From Verrucomicrobiales bacterium (lineage in GTDB: Bacteria > Verrucomicrobiota > Verrucomicrobiia > Methylacidiphilales > JAAUTS01), in assembly GCA_031279715.1 (NCBI GenBank), contig JAITHY010000061.1:1-20822 (forward strand): a stretch of 20,822 bases of DNA. The letters run 5' to 3'. The notes under the pieces were generated by a model that had not been told where the DNA came from, did no database searches, and saw only the letters and a program-made list of their open reading frames with translations. Position 1 is the stretch's first letter, and each line of letters starts with the position of its first letter. Position numbers and translations under genes: made by a program. Below, in pieces: positions 1-7,819 of this stretch.

Positions 1-21
1 TTTTCAAAATAAAATCCACTG

Positions 22-1002
22 ATGACGAATCACGAGAAATCAGCGCTGTTGGCGGACTCGAGGCGGGTGTTGCGGTTGAACGTCCGTGAGCCGCTGACCA
101 TGACGCCGATTTTGAAGGGCGGCTCCGACCGCGAATTTTTCCGCCTGACCGGCGGCGGGGCGTCGTGGATTGTCGTGCGTTACGGGCTGGAGCGGGAGGA
201 GAACGCGCTGTTCGCCGACATCGCGGCGTTCCTGAACAGCGGCGGCGTGCCGGTGCCGGACATCATCCGCCACGACGCCGCCAATCGCGTGTTGTGGATG
301 CAGGACCTCGGCGCGACGGATTTGTACGCGGCGTCCGCCGACGGTCACGCGCCCGACCTCGCGTTATACGAGCTGACCATCAGCGCCGCCGCCACGCTGC
401 ACCGGCGCGGCTGGGACGCGGCGCGGCGCGCGGGGCTGCGGCTGATGCCCGGCTTTGACGAAACGTTGTATGCGTGGGAGCGGAATTATTTTTACGACGA
501 ATTTCTCAGCGCCGTCCGCCGGATCCCGCTGACGGTCAGAGAGCGCGGAAAAATCGAGGCGGAGTTGTCACCGTCAGCGGCGCGGTTGGCGCGGCGGGCG
601 GATGATTTGGTGCACCGCGATTTCCAGTCGCAAAACATCATCATCAGCGGCGGGCGGCCGTTCTTCATTGATTTTCAGGGGCTGCGGCGCGGGACGCGGC
701 ATTATGATTTGGCGTCGCTGCTGTTCGACCCTTACATGAATTTCAGCGCCGCTGACCGTGAGCGGCTCATCAACTTCGCCTTTCGCGCCGGCGCTGACGG
801 TCAAAGCGAGACGCAATTTCGCCACGACCTGCTTTGCGCCGCTATTCAGCGCCTGATGCAAGCTCTCGGCGCCTACGGCTTGCTTGGTATCAAAAAAGGC
901 CGGGTGGAATTTTTGTGCCACATCCCGCGCGCGGTGGCGAATTTACGCGAAGTTCTCACCGTCAGCGGCGTTTCTCCCTCCCTGCTGAAAATTATCCGCT
1001 GA
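22..1002 (+). CDS. Phosphotransferase of the aminoglycoside phosphotransferase / AmgK type
   Basis: This 326-residue cytoplasmic kinase has the choline/aminoglycoside kinase fold. A phosphate-loop-like GGSDREFFRL lies at about 33-42. The catalytic loop HRDFQSQN is at 198-205, with catalytic Asp200 and metal-binding Asn205. The second metal site is IDFQG (Asp217), followed by the HYDLASLLFDPY segment. The pattern resembles AmgK, which phosphorylates the anomeric position of N-acetylmuramate/N-acetylglucosamine in peptidoglycan recycling. The usual partner MurU is not in the window, so it would have to lie upstream if present. The ATG at 22 follows an AT-rich stretch without a clear ribosome-binding site; the true promoter is outside the window. 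It converges with the peptidase gene at 1043. The TGA stop lies inside a copy of the dispersed motif (CGCTGACC, 997-1004). Kinase assignment is firm; substrate is inferred. Confidence 0.85.
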   Translation: MTNHEKSALLADSRRVLRLNVREPLTMTPILKGGSDREFFRLTGGGASWIVVRYGLEREENALFADIAAFLNSGGVPVPDIIRHDAANRVLWMQDLGATDLYAASADGHAPDLALYELTISAAATLHRRGWDAARRAGLRLMPGFDETLYAWERNYFYDEFLSAVRRIPLTVRERGKIEAELSPSAARLARRADDLVHRDFQSQNIIISGGRPFFIDFQGLRRGTRHYDLASLLFDPYMNFSAADRERLINFAFRAGADGQSETQFRHDLLCAAIQRLMQALGAYGLLGIKKGRVEFLCHIPRAVANLREVLTVSGVSPSLLKIIR

Positions 1003-1028
1003 CCAACAGCGCCGCGTCACGGTCAGCG
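997..1028. terminator. Inverted pair of the dispersed motif between convergent genes
   Basis: CGCTGACC (997-1004) and GGTCAGCG (1021-1028) are perfect 8-bp inverted repeats with a 16-nt loop. They lie in the 40-bp gap between the convergent kinase and peptidase genes. The arrangement could act as a bidirectional terminator, as paired uptake sequences do in Neisseria. There is no T-tract, so termination is an inference. Confidence 0.4.
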
Positions 1029-1042
1029 ACACCGGATGATTC

Positions 1043-2314
1043 CTACCACTTGATGATGCAAAGATAATTCTGCGAGGTCGCCGCCGCCTCCTCCACCGTC
1101 AGCCAGCGCTCCGCCGCCCAGTTGCCCCACGAGTCGCTGATGGCGAGTTCGCCTGTCTTCGCGTTGTAACCGACAATCATCCGCACATGCCCGCGGTTGC
1201 GGTCGCGGAGGCTCGCGCCCTTGTATTCCTTTTTGACCGGCTTCAATTCGGCGCCGTAAGCGTCCCAATCCGTCACCTTCAGCCGCTCCTCCGCGCGCTT
1301 GCTGATGTTTTTTTCCATGCTGTCGTTCACATAACACGCCCACATCAGCGGCAATCCCTTGTCCACATACCTGGCGATGTTGCGCGTGTCCAGGCCGCTG
1401 TCCACCGCCTGTATTTTGCAACCGTAGCGCCGCACATACAAGTCAATGTTGGCGGTCAATTCGTCAATGTAAGTGCCGCCGCCCGCGCCGGTGTTCCCCG
1501 CCATCGCCAGCAAATACATGTCGGCGGGAATTTCCAGATAACGCAAATATCGCTCCCACGTCGCCGGCACGCAATATCCTTTCGGCCCCTGGTCCACCAT
1601 TGGAATTTGGCTGACCGTCACGTCGCCGTTGTCACGCCTGGCCACGCGGTTCTGCAACAACTCGCGCAATCCGCCGACCCGCGCCGCGCGCCCGAAGTTA
1701 TCCGCCACGTCCTTGCGCACAATCCGCACCGCCACGTACTCGTCCTTTGGCGACGCCAGCAAAATCGCGTGCTCGCGCCAGTCCCAGCGCGCCACGCTCT
1801 CCCGCGTCTCCGGTGTCTCGCCGAATGTCTGCCGCCTCAAGTCGCCCAGTGTGACCGTCAGCGCCTCCTCAATCGTCCGCGCGTCCGCCTTGACCGCGTC
1901 CTTGAAATCACGAATGGCGGCGGCGCGTTTTTTGTCATCACCCTTTTTATCCACGCCCTCGAAATCGCCTTTGTTGGCAAACACCATTGACAGCGAGTCC
2001 GGCTTGCCATCACGCGCATACATCACCAGCGAATACGGGCGCGCGCCCAGTACCCGCGCGTCACTGTCAGCGTACAGGCGGTAACTGCTCTGCGTGTCCG
2101 TCAGCGATTCCCGCGGCCAATGCAGGCGTTTCGCCACTGCCGCCGCGTCGTCCTGCCACAACTCGCCGTCAGCGAACAATTCCAGCCCGAAGGTTTGGTT
2201 TAACTTGTCAATCAATTCCGCGTCACCGTCCGTCTCGGCGGCGGTTAGTGTGCCGACCATCAACATCAGCGAGCAGCAAGCGCCGGCCCGCGTCAGCGAA
2301 AAAAATCCACTCAT
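1043..2314 (-). CDS. Secreted C39-like (papain-fold) cysteine peptidase
   Basis: From the ATG at 2314 this gives 423 residues. That start yields a signal peptide (hydrophobic core at about 11-22, cleavage near TAA|ET at 25-26) and is preceded by GGGGA. Residues 30-230 have no recognisable domain. The C-terminal third is C39/papain-like: QGPKGYCVPATWERYLRY carries candidate nucleophile Cys248, RGHVRMIVGYN carries His376, and ISDSWG carries Asp394, in the family order Cys-His-Asp. The product probably acts in the periplasm or outside the cell; its substrate is unknown. It lies 46 bp downstream of the PEP-CTERM gene on the same strand with no obvious terminator between, so the two may be co-transcribed. 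Longer in-frame starts up to 2398 lack a signal peptide and run into the neighbouring gene. Confidence 0.75.
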   Translation of the reverse strand: MSGFFSLTRAGACCSLMLMVGTLTAAETDGDAELIDKLNQTFGLELFADGELWQDDAAAVAKRLHWPRESLTDTQSSYRLYADSDARVLGARPYSLVMYARDGKPDSLSMVFANKGDFEGVDKKGDDKKRAAAIRDFKDAVKADARTIEEALTVTLGDLRRQTFGETPETRESVARWDWREHAILLASPKDEYVAVRIVRKDVADNFGRAARVGGLRELLQNRVARRDNGDVTVSQIPMVDQGPKGYCVPATWERYLRYLEIPADMYLLAMAGNTGAGGGTYIDELTANIDLYVRRYGCKIQAVDSGLDTRNIARYVDKGLPLMWACYVNDSMEKNISKRAEERLKVTDWDAYGAELKPVKKEYKGASLRDRNRGHVRMIVGYNAKTGELAISDSWGNWAAERWLTVEEAAATSQNYLCIIKW

Positions 2315-2360
2315 GTTCCCCAAAGTAGGTATTCCGAAAAGAAATGTCAACCGGACCGGT

Positions 2361-4751
2361 TCAGGCTGATCTTTTGATTCCCAGCCAAACAACGGCAACC
2401 GCCGCGCCGCATAACATCAGCATCAGCGCCGAGGGTTCGGGGACGGCTTGGTATTGCAACAGCAAATTGTTGCCGCTGACGCTGAGGGAAACCTGCCCGG
2501 CGTCCAAACCGCTGACAGAGATGTCGTTCGCGGTGATGGACAGCGGGCCGCCATTTTCGGTAATCAAGGTCCAGGTGTGGTCGATTCCCAAGTCCAGCCC
2601 GCCCGCCAACAATTGGAAAACGGTGCCCGCGCTGATGCTGACGTTGTCGCCGATGATAAAATTGTCGCCGCCATTGCCCAGGACGAATTCCAAAACCGCC
2701 CCGGCATCGGTGCTGAGTCCGGCGGAAAAATTAACGCCGCGGTCAACCGTCAGTACCGCGCCGCTGACAATGGACGTCGCCAGGCCGACCGCGCCGCTGA
2801 GGGTGAGGGCGCCTTCCTCCACGGTCAGCGTGCCGTTGTCGGCGGGGAGGCTTTCGATAGTCAGCCGCCCGCCGCCGATTTTTCGCAAGTCGCCGCCGCT
2901 GCCATTGATGGCGCCGCTGAAAGTGGCGTTGAGATTGTTGGTGTCAATGACGGAGGAGGCGGCATTTTGCAGCGTGGCCGTGACTGTGGTGACGAGGTCG
3001 CTGCCGATGACCCTCAGCGTGCCGCCGCCGAGGTTGAAGGCGTAGGCGGACGAATTATTGTTGTAACGCGCTTGCAAGCTGTCACCGCCGATTTCCAGCG
3101 CGCCGCCGTGCAGGTTGTACGTGCCGCCGGTGCTGGCGGAGAGGTATAGGGCGGAATTACTGTCAACGCGCACCACGCCGCCGCTCTGGGTGAAGGTGGC
3201 GGAGGAGGCGTCGGTTTTTTGGTTGTTACCCAGAATGAGCTTGCCGCCGTTTTGCACCTGAAAGACGCCGCCGCTGACATTGACCTCGCCCTGGCTGGCC
3301 GCCCGCCCCGCCGCTGAGCGTCCGATGACGTGCAAGCCCTCGTCCAGGATGATTTCGCCGCCGCTGAGGTTGACCACGCCGCTGCCGCCTTGGTTGCCGA
3401 CGTTGAAGCTGCTGTTGGCGGCGAGTTCCAGCCGGCCGCCGGTTTGGGTCAGGGCGCCGGATCCGCCAAAATCACCGATACGGAAAGAACCCGCTTTTTC
3501 CGCCGACGGGGTGACGGTCAGCGTGCCGCCGTCCAGCAGATAAGCGCCGGCGCTGCCGTTGCCGGAGCCGACCATGAACTCCAGCGCGGAGGTTTTTCCG
3601 GCGGTTTGGCTGGTCACGCCCGCCAGCGCGGCGAAGGTGTCCAGCCGGTTGCTGCCCGTCAACGTCAGCGTGCCCGCGCCGGTTTTCAGCAAAGCGTTGC
3701 CACCCTGCTCAACCTGCTGCGCGCCCGTCGCGGTGAGATTGCCGGACCACGTCGCGTTTTGGCCGTTGGTGTCGATTGTTGAAACGGCGGCGGCGTCCAA
3801 ATTCGCGTTCACCGACGCGCGCAAATCGCCGCCCGTCACCTGAATTGTCCCGCTGCCGAGGTTAAAGGCGTATTGCCCGCCCTTGTTCTGATAATTGCCC
3901 TGCAAAGATTCGCCGCCGATTTGCAGCGCCCCGCCGGACAAATTGTAAGTGCCGCTGCCGGCGGACGACAACCACAGCGTCGCGTGGTTGTCCACTTTCA
4001 ACACGCCGTCGCTCTGGTTGATCACGCCGTCGCCGCCGTAGCCGTCCACACGGTTGCCCAAAATCAACTGGGTGCTGCCATAGTTGCCCGCGCTGTATTC
4101 ATGGGCGGTGACGCTGACCGTGCCGCCGCCAATCCACAATTCGCCCGAGGAAGCCGTCGCGCTGCTGTTGTTAAAACCGAGCGTCGCCAAACTGGTGTGC
4201 CCGGCATCGTCAGCGTGGTCGAGGGTCAGCGTCCCGCCGTCAATGCGGTAAACGCCCGCGCCGCCGCCAACGCCGACATTGAGCGAGCCAAGCACCAAGA
4301 CTGTGCCGCCGCTCTGCCTGACTGTTCCGCCGCCGCCGTCACCAACGTGAAAATTGGCGTACCGCGAGCTTTGTCCCACGTTCAGGCTCGCGCCGCTGCC
4401 GATGTCAAGAAAGCCGCCCGAACCATAGCCCACGCGGAAAAAAGCGGTTTTATCACTGTTATTTTGCACCATGATTTTGCCGCCGGCGCCCAGGACCAGC
4501 GAGCCGCTGTTTTCCACCACGACCGCGTTGTAATGGTTGGAATTCCCCGAATCCTGAAAGGTATCGCCGGAGACAGTTTCTTCACTTGTCACTGTCAGCG
4601 TCGAACCGCTGACGGAGACTTCCGCCGGAACTTCAGCGTCAGCGGAATGCAACGCCACCGCTGTGAGCGCCAGAATAAGCGGCAGGTTTTTCCAAGCGGC
4701 ATGATTCTTTAATTTTGGTTGGTTTGAATTTACGATACAATTGATGTTCAT
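2361..4751 (-). CDS. PEP-CTERM-anchored beta-strand-repeat surface protein
   Basis: This is a 796-residue Gly/Ser/Thr/Asn-rich exported protein. A signal peptide occupies roughly 1-40 (LPLILALTAVALHSADA). The body is repeated short beta-strand units such as GGTLTV, SGGALQIGG and KTGAGTLTLTGS, the latter typical of autotransporter-associated beta-strand repeats. The end (770-796) is a textbook PEP-CTERM sorting signal: VPEP, a hydrophobic helix, then a basic KRSA tail. Such proteins are processed by an exosortase/archaeosortase-type enzyme (EpsH/XrtA class) and often go to the surface or biofilm matrix. No exosortase is in the window. Two blocks in the body are clearly homologous, indicating internal duplication. 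There is no visible Shine-Dalgarno before the ATG at 4751. A hairpin and an AT-rich spacer lie upstream. The passenger function is unknown. Confidence 0.85.
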   Translation of the reverse strand: MNINCIVNSNQPKLKNHAAWKNLPLILALTAVALHSADAEVPAEVSVSGSTLTVTSEETVSGDTFQDSGNSNHYNAVVVENSGSLVLGAGGKIMVQNNSDKTAFFRVGYGSGGFLDIGSGASLNVGQSSRYANFHVGDGGGGTVRQSGGTVLVLGSLNVGVGGGAGVYRIDGGTLTLDHADDAGHTSLATLGFNNSSATASSGELWIGGGTVSVTAHEYSAGNYGSTQLILGNRVDGYGGDGVINQSDGVLKVDNHATLWLSSAGSGTYNLSGGALQIGGESLQGNYQNKGGQYAFNLGSGTIQVTGGDLRASVNANLDAAAVSTIDTNGQNATWSGNLTATGAQQVEQGGNALLKTGAGTLTLTGSNRLDTFAALAGVTSQTAGKTSALEFMVGSGNGSAGAYLLDGGTLTVTPSAEKAGSFRIGDFGGSGALTQTGGRLELAANSSFNVGNQGGSGVVNLSGGEIILDEGLHVIGRSAAGRAASQGEVNVSGGVFQVQNGGKLILGNNQKTDASSATFTQSGGVVRVDSNSALYLSASTGGTYNLHGGALEIGGDSLQARYNNNSSAYAFNLGGGTLRVIGSDLVTTVTATLQNAASSVIDTNNLNATFSGAINGSGGDLRKIGGGRLTIESLPADNGTLTVEEGALTLSGAVGLATSIVSGAVLTVDRGVNFSAGLSTDAGAVLEFVLGNGGDNFIIGDNVSISAGTVFQLLAGGLDLGIDHTWTLITENGGPLSITANDISVSGLDAGQVSLSVSGNNLLLQYQAVPEPSALMLMLCGAAVAVVWLGIKRSA

Positions 4752-4773
4752 GATATTTTTGGGTTAAGGTTAT

Positions 4774-4807
4774 AATTTCCCCCCTGTGAAAAAGAGGGGT
4801 GGAAATT
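4774..4807 (-). promoter_or_regulatory. Leader hairpin upstream of the PEP-CTERM gene
   Basis: AATTTCCCCCC (4774-4784) pairs with GGGGTGGAAATT (4796-4807) around an 11-nt loop. This gives 11 bp with one bulged T. The hairpin starts 22 nt upstream of the ATG at 4751. It is not followed by a T-tract, so a role in mRNA stability or translation is more likely than termination. That role is inferred from position only. Confidence 0.4.
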
Positions 4808-4852
4808 GAAAGAAGTCTTGGTGTTGGACAAGAAAATAACTTGGCTTAAGCT

Positions 4853-4890
4853 AAATCCGCGCAAATCCGCGCAAATCCGCGCAAATCCGC
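4853..4890. repeat. Tandem decamer repeat AAATCCGCGC (3.8 copies)
   Basis: Three perfect copies of AAATCCGCGC (4853-4882) are followed by a partial AAATCCGC (4883-4890). They lie in the 247-bp gap 4752-4998, between the start of the PEP-CTERM gene and the end of the methyltransferase gene. The 10-bp period matches one DNA helical turn, so it could be a protein-binding array or a slippage-prone spacer. The rest of the gap (4891-4998) is AT-rich with no gene visible. Confidence 0.8.
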
Positions 4891-4998
4891 AAATTATTTA
4901 TATCACCAATCATATTCCGAATGAAAAATATGTGTAAGTGGATTTGAAATGTCAATAAGAATATTTTTTATTTTTTAAAAAATCAATTGCGAGCAATT

Positions 4999-6060
4999 TT
5001 AATCACACACTGCGACGCATTCAAAATGCGCCGTTTGCGGGAACAAGTCAATGGGTTGGAACAGGCGCGGACGCCAGCGGTTGGCGAGTTGTTTCAAGTC
5101 GCGCGCGAGGGTGGCCGGATTGCAGGAGACATACACGAGGCCCGCTGACGATGACCTTGCCAGCAAATCCCGCATCGTCCGGCTCAAGCCCTCGCGCGGC
5201 GGGTCGAGCAAAATCAGCGCCGGCTCCGGTTGCGCCAGCAACTCCGGCAACCATGTTTCACACTCGCCGGCCAGTACGCTGACAGTCGGCGGCAGTTGTT
5301 TTTTCGCTTCGGCGACCAATCGCGCGTCGCTTTCTATCATGGTGACCTCGCGCCCCGCCGCTGCCAGTGGCGCGGTGAAAAATCCCGCGCCGCCGTAGCA
5401 TTCGACAATCCGGCGGGCGCTGACGGTGAGGCACAGTTCCGCGACTTTTTTTTGAAACGCCGGCAGCAAAAATTTGTTCGCCTGGTAAAAGCCCAGCTCT
5501 GGAATGCGCTCCTCGCGCAAGGAATAATGCTCGCGCCGCCCCGGATGCCGGCGCAAATGGCGCAACTTCGCGTTCACCTCGTCCGACGCCAGTTCGCACC
5601 GCTCCACATCCACCAACCGCCGCCCGTCCCGCGCGCGAAAACCAATCGCCCGCCCCTCGTGGTGAACGCTGATGCGGTTGCGATAACCGTATTCGCGCGG
5701 CGAGACCAGCCACGGCAAGATCTCCGGATCGGCAATGCCGCCGATGCGCGCCAGCACCTCGCGCAACTGCCTGGACTTCGCCGTCAGTTGCGTCGCGTAA
5801 TCCATGTGCTGATACTGACACCCGCCGCAATCGGTGAAGTACCGGCACCGTGGCTCGCACCGCCCCGCGCCCTCTTGACGCAATTCCGTCAACTCCGCCC
5901 GCGCGAATTGCGCGGACACTTTTGTCACCCGCGCCTGGATGCGGTCACCGCTGACGGTCAGCGGCACAAACATCACGCGCCCGTCGTGCCGCGCCACGCC
6001 GTCGCCGCCGAAGGCGAGGTCGCTGACCGTCAGTTCAATCAAATCACCCGTTTTCATCAT
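4999..6060 (-). CDS. Class I SAM-dependent RNA (uracil-5-)methyltransferase, TrmA/RlmCD/RlmD family
   Basis: This 353-residue enzyme has an N-terminal TRAM-like RNA-binding domain (about 1-60). A [4Fe-4S] cluster site follows: Cys72-x5-Cys78-x2-Cys81, with Cys155 as the probable fourth ligand. The Rossmann SAM site is VECYGGAGFFTAPLAA (219-234) and DPPREG is at 286-291. The nucleophile is Cys313 in VSCNPATLARD. These residues support 5-methyluridine formation in RNA; the iron-sulfur cluster favours the RlmD/RlmCD side, though the exact target (tRNA or 23S rRNA) cannot be told. It is shorter than E. coli RlmD (433 residues), mostly in the central domain. The motif-encoded peptide LTVS occurs three times (10-13, 34-37, 211-214). 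Either of two adjacent ATGs (6060 or 6057) could start it. Confidence 0.88.
   Translation of the reverse strand: MMKTGDLIELTVSDLAFGGDGVARHDGRVMFVPLTVSGDRIQARVTKVSAQFARAELTELRQEGAGRCEPRCRYFTDCGGCQYQHMDYATQLTAKSRQLREVLARIGGIADPEILPWLVSPREYGYRNRISVHHEGRAIGFRARDGRRLVDVERCELASDEVNAKLRHLRRHPGRREHYSLREERIPELGFYQANKFLLPAFQKKVAELCLTVSARRIVECYGGAGFFTAPLAAAGREVTMIESDARLVAEAKKQLPPTVSVLAGECETWLPELLAQPEPALILLDPPREGLSRTMRDLLARSSSAGLVYVSCNPATLARDLKQLANRWRPRLFQPIDLFPQTAHFECVAVCD
5950..5962. repeat. Perfect copy of the dispersed motif, GCTGACGGTCAGC
   Basis: This perfect 13-bp palindromic copy lies inside the RNA methyltransferase gene. On the coding strand it reads Leu-Thr-Val-Ser at residues 34-37. Confidence 0.9.
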
Positions 6061-6071
6061 CAGCGCATGGC

Positions 6072-6102
6072 AAAAAAAACCCGCCCCAGGTTGAGGCGGG
6101 TT
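6072..6102 (-). terminator. Rho-independent terminator after the TIGR04073-like gene
   Basis: A perfect 8-bp stem, AACCCGCC (6078-6085) with GGCGGGTT (6095-6102) and a 9-nt loop, is followed on the minus strand by eight T (the A-run at 6072-6079). It lies between the small secreted gene ending at 6127 and the methyltransferase start at 6060, so it closes the former. Confidence 0.85.
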
Positions 6103-6126
6103 ACCAACTAATGAACCTATGAAAAG

Positions 6127-6486
6127 TCAATACCAGTTATCGTAGAAATCGGCTGGCGGGTATAAATTCACGCTGCCGCTGTCATGCGCCGCCGCTTTCA
6201 AACCGTCCACGCCAAAGGGGGAGGTGACAATTTCCGCGATGCCGATGCCCATGTCCATAATCATGCGGCTCGTGCCTTGCACCAAGCCCTTGGTCGTCCC
6301 CACCGTCGGGCCGTCCGATTGAATGAGCGCGTAGGTGGAGTCAAACAATTCAGTCGGCGCCAAAATCAAATTCGCCAGGCCCTGGCCGAGCCGGTCATAG
6401 AACGTGGGTTTTTTCGGCATCGTTAAGTCGGCGTGTGCCGCGCTGAAGGTTATGACCAACGTGAGAACTGCGATGAGTTGTTTCAT
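6127..6486 (-). CDS. Small secreted protein, TIGR04073-like (putative exosortase-associated)
   Basis: This 119-residue protein has a signal peptide (MKQLIAVLTLVITFSAAHA, cleavage near residue 19). The mature part contains RLGQGLANLILAPTELFDS followed by a glycine-rich amphipathic stretch (GTTKGLVQGTSRMIMDMGIGIAEIVTSPFG). It ends in an aromatic/proline tail (NLYPPADFYDNWY). The layout matches what I recall of the TIGR04073 family, found in Verrucomicrobiota and other exosortase-bearing genomes and often near PEP-CTERM systems; this match was not searched. No biochemical function is known to me. The ATG at 6486 has no Shine-Dalgarno sequence. The gene is probably transcribed alone: an AT-rich 70-bp spacer precedes it and a terminator follows. 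The PEP-CTERM gene 1.4 kb downstream fits the proposed association. Confidence 0.65.
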   Translation of the reverse strand: MKQLIAVLTLVITFSAAHADLTMPKKPTFYDRLGQGLANLILAPTELFDSTYALIQSDGPTVGTTKGLVQGTSRMIMDMGIGIAEIVTSPFGVDGLKAAAHDSGSVNLYPPADFYDNWY

Positions 6487-6556
6487 AGGGAAAAGTTTTT
6501 ACGCAATTTTGATGAACAAAGCAAGCGAAAGTTGTAAAAAAATTAAAAAATATTTT

Positions 6557-7819
6557 TCAGGGCGGCGGCTGACGGTAAGCGTCGATGACACCTTGCACGA
6601 CAATTTCCGCATACTCGCGGTAAAGGCTGCGGTATTTTCGCCCCGCGATTGTCCGCTCGCCGTCGTAATCCCCGGCGATAATCCGCTGATACGTCAGCGC
6701 GTCGTCCATGAAAGGCCCCTCGACAAAAACGACCGGCCCCGGGTAGAGGCGGTTGGCGAGCAGGTTCCGCGACCAGACATACGGTGTTTTGCCCAGCGGC
6801 GTCGCCGTCACCGTCAGCGGGCTTTCGCCGGGGCGTTCCGGCGGGTAATTCCACACGTTGACGACTTGCCGCGCGACCGCCTCCGCCACCCGCCGCTCGG
6901 TGTCACTGTCAGCGGCGAGTAATTTTTGCAGCAGGTGAAATTTCATGTCGTCATACTCCAATTCCGACGCCAGATAACCGCCGTGCGTGAAAATCACGAT
7001 GCGATTCACGTTCTGGTGTAACTTCGGCCCGCGCTTGCTCCAACCGAACGCGTTGTAATGGATGCACAACGTCAGGTCCGGTTGCAAATCCCGCGCGATT
7101 TCCGCCCGCGCCTGAATCTCGGCGACGCGGTAAAAAATCAACTCCTCATACCACCGCAACAATTTCAGTTGCGCGTTCGCCGCTGACCGTGACGCTTTCT
7201 TCGCGTCCACCCGCCACATCATTTTAATCGCCTGCGGCACAAAATCCGCCGGCCTCCGGTCCGTCACCGGCACGCCCAACTCCCGTTTTACCCACAACAC
7301 CTCGGCGCCCGCGGCGCGCAACCCGCGCTCAATCCACCGGCACGTCTCGAAATTCAACGCCGCCTCATCCACCCATGGCCCGCCGCGAATGCGAAAATGC
7401 CGCTCCTCCATGTCCGCCCACTCCCCGCCGATGTGCCCGGGGTCGAGGCAAATCCGCAGACCCGTCAGTGGCCGTTCACGGTCAGCGGGCGCGCGGATGC
7501 TCTTGCCCGCGCCGTCAGCGGGTTTGGCGGCCAGGCGCAATTCCCACAATTTTGCCGTCTTGCCCTTGTCGGAAAAAATCTCCACCCGCCCGTCGCTGAC
7601 CGTGAGATATTGGTTCAACGCCCCGTCGCTGGAAAACACCGGGATTCGCTCCTGAAATTCCGTCACCGTCAGCGTCCCTTGGTACTTGTCAAGCAAGCGC
7701 CACTCCGGCTCCTCCGCCAGCGTGCTTAACTTGGCGGACGCCGGAAAAACCAGCGGCGCAAGAAGCAAAACTCCTTGCGCCACGCCCATGATCAACCGCC
7801 GCTGATTATTCCTTGCCAA
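6557..7819 (-). CDS. Periplasmic N-acetylmuramoyl-L-alanine amidase (amidase_3 family)
   Basis: This enzyme of up to 420 residues cleaves the amide bond between muramic acid and L-Ala in peptidoglycan. An N-terminal signal peptide runs MARNNQRRL...FPASA (to about 29). The catalytic domain starts near residue 120. LDPGHIGG gives zinc ligand His129, DEAALNFE gives Glu152, and IHYNAFG gives His254. VFVEGPF gives the probable catalytic Glu367. Residues 40-115 form a separate N-terminal region of unknown role. The start shown is a TTG at 7819, which overlaps the upstream gene by 14 bp and supplies the basic n-region; an ATG at 7789 is the alternative. The motif-encoded LTV(S/T) occurs at 50-53, 72-75 and 335-338. 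It is probably co-transcribed with the two genes upstream. Confidence 0.8.
   Translation of the reverse strand: MARNNQRRLIMGVAQGVLLLAPLVFPASAKLSTLAEEPEWRLLDKYQGTLTVTEFQERIPVFSSDGALNQYLTVSDGRVEIFSDKGKTAKLWELRLAAKPADGAGKSIRAPADRERPLTGLRICLDPGHIGGEWADMEERHFRIRGGPWVDEAALNFETCRWIERGLRAAGAEVLWVKRELGVPVTDRRPADFVPQAIKMMWRVDAKKASRSAANAQLKLLRWYEELIFYRVAEIQARAEIARDLQPDLTLCIHYNAFGWSKRGPKLHQNVNRIVIFTHGGYLASELEYDDMKFHLLQKLLAADSDTERRVAEAVARQVVNVWNYPPERPGESPLTVTATPLGKTPYVWSRNLLANRLYPGPVVFVEGPFMDDALTYQRIIAGDYDGERTIAGRKYRSLYREYAEIVVQGVIDAYRQPPP

Noticed and set aside
3873..4712. A 279-residue plus-strand frame opposite the PEP-CTERM gene
   Set aside because: It is Ala/Val/Gln-rich with no signal peptide or family match, and is the complement of a repetitive coding region.
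4853..4890. Possible CRISPR-like repeat array
   Set aside because: The copies are directly adjacent 10-mers without spacers, so this is a simple tandem repeat.
6505..6535. Possible promoter before the TIGR04073-like gene (TTGCTT-N17-TAAAAA)
   Set aside because: Both boxes match only four of six positions and would place transcription within a few bases of the ATG, in generally AT-rich DNA.
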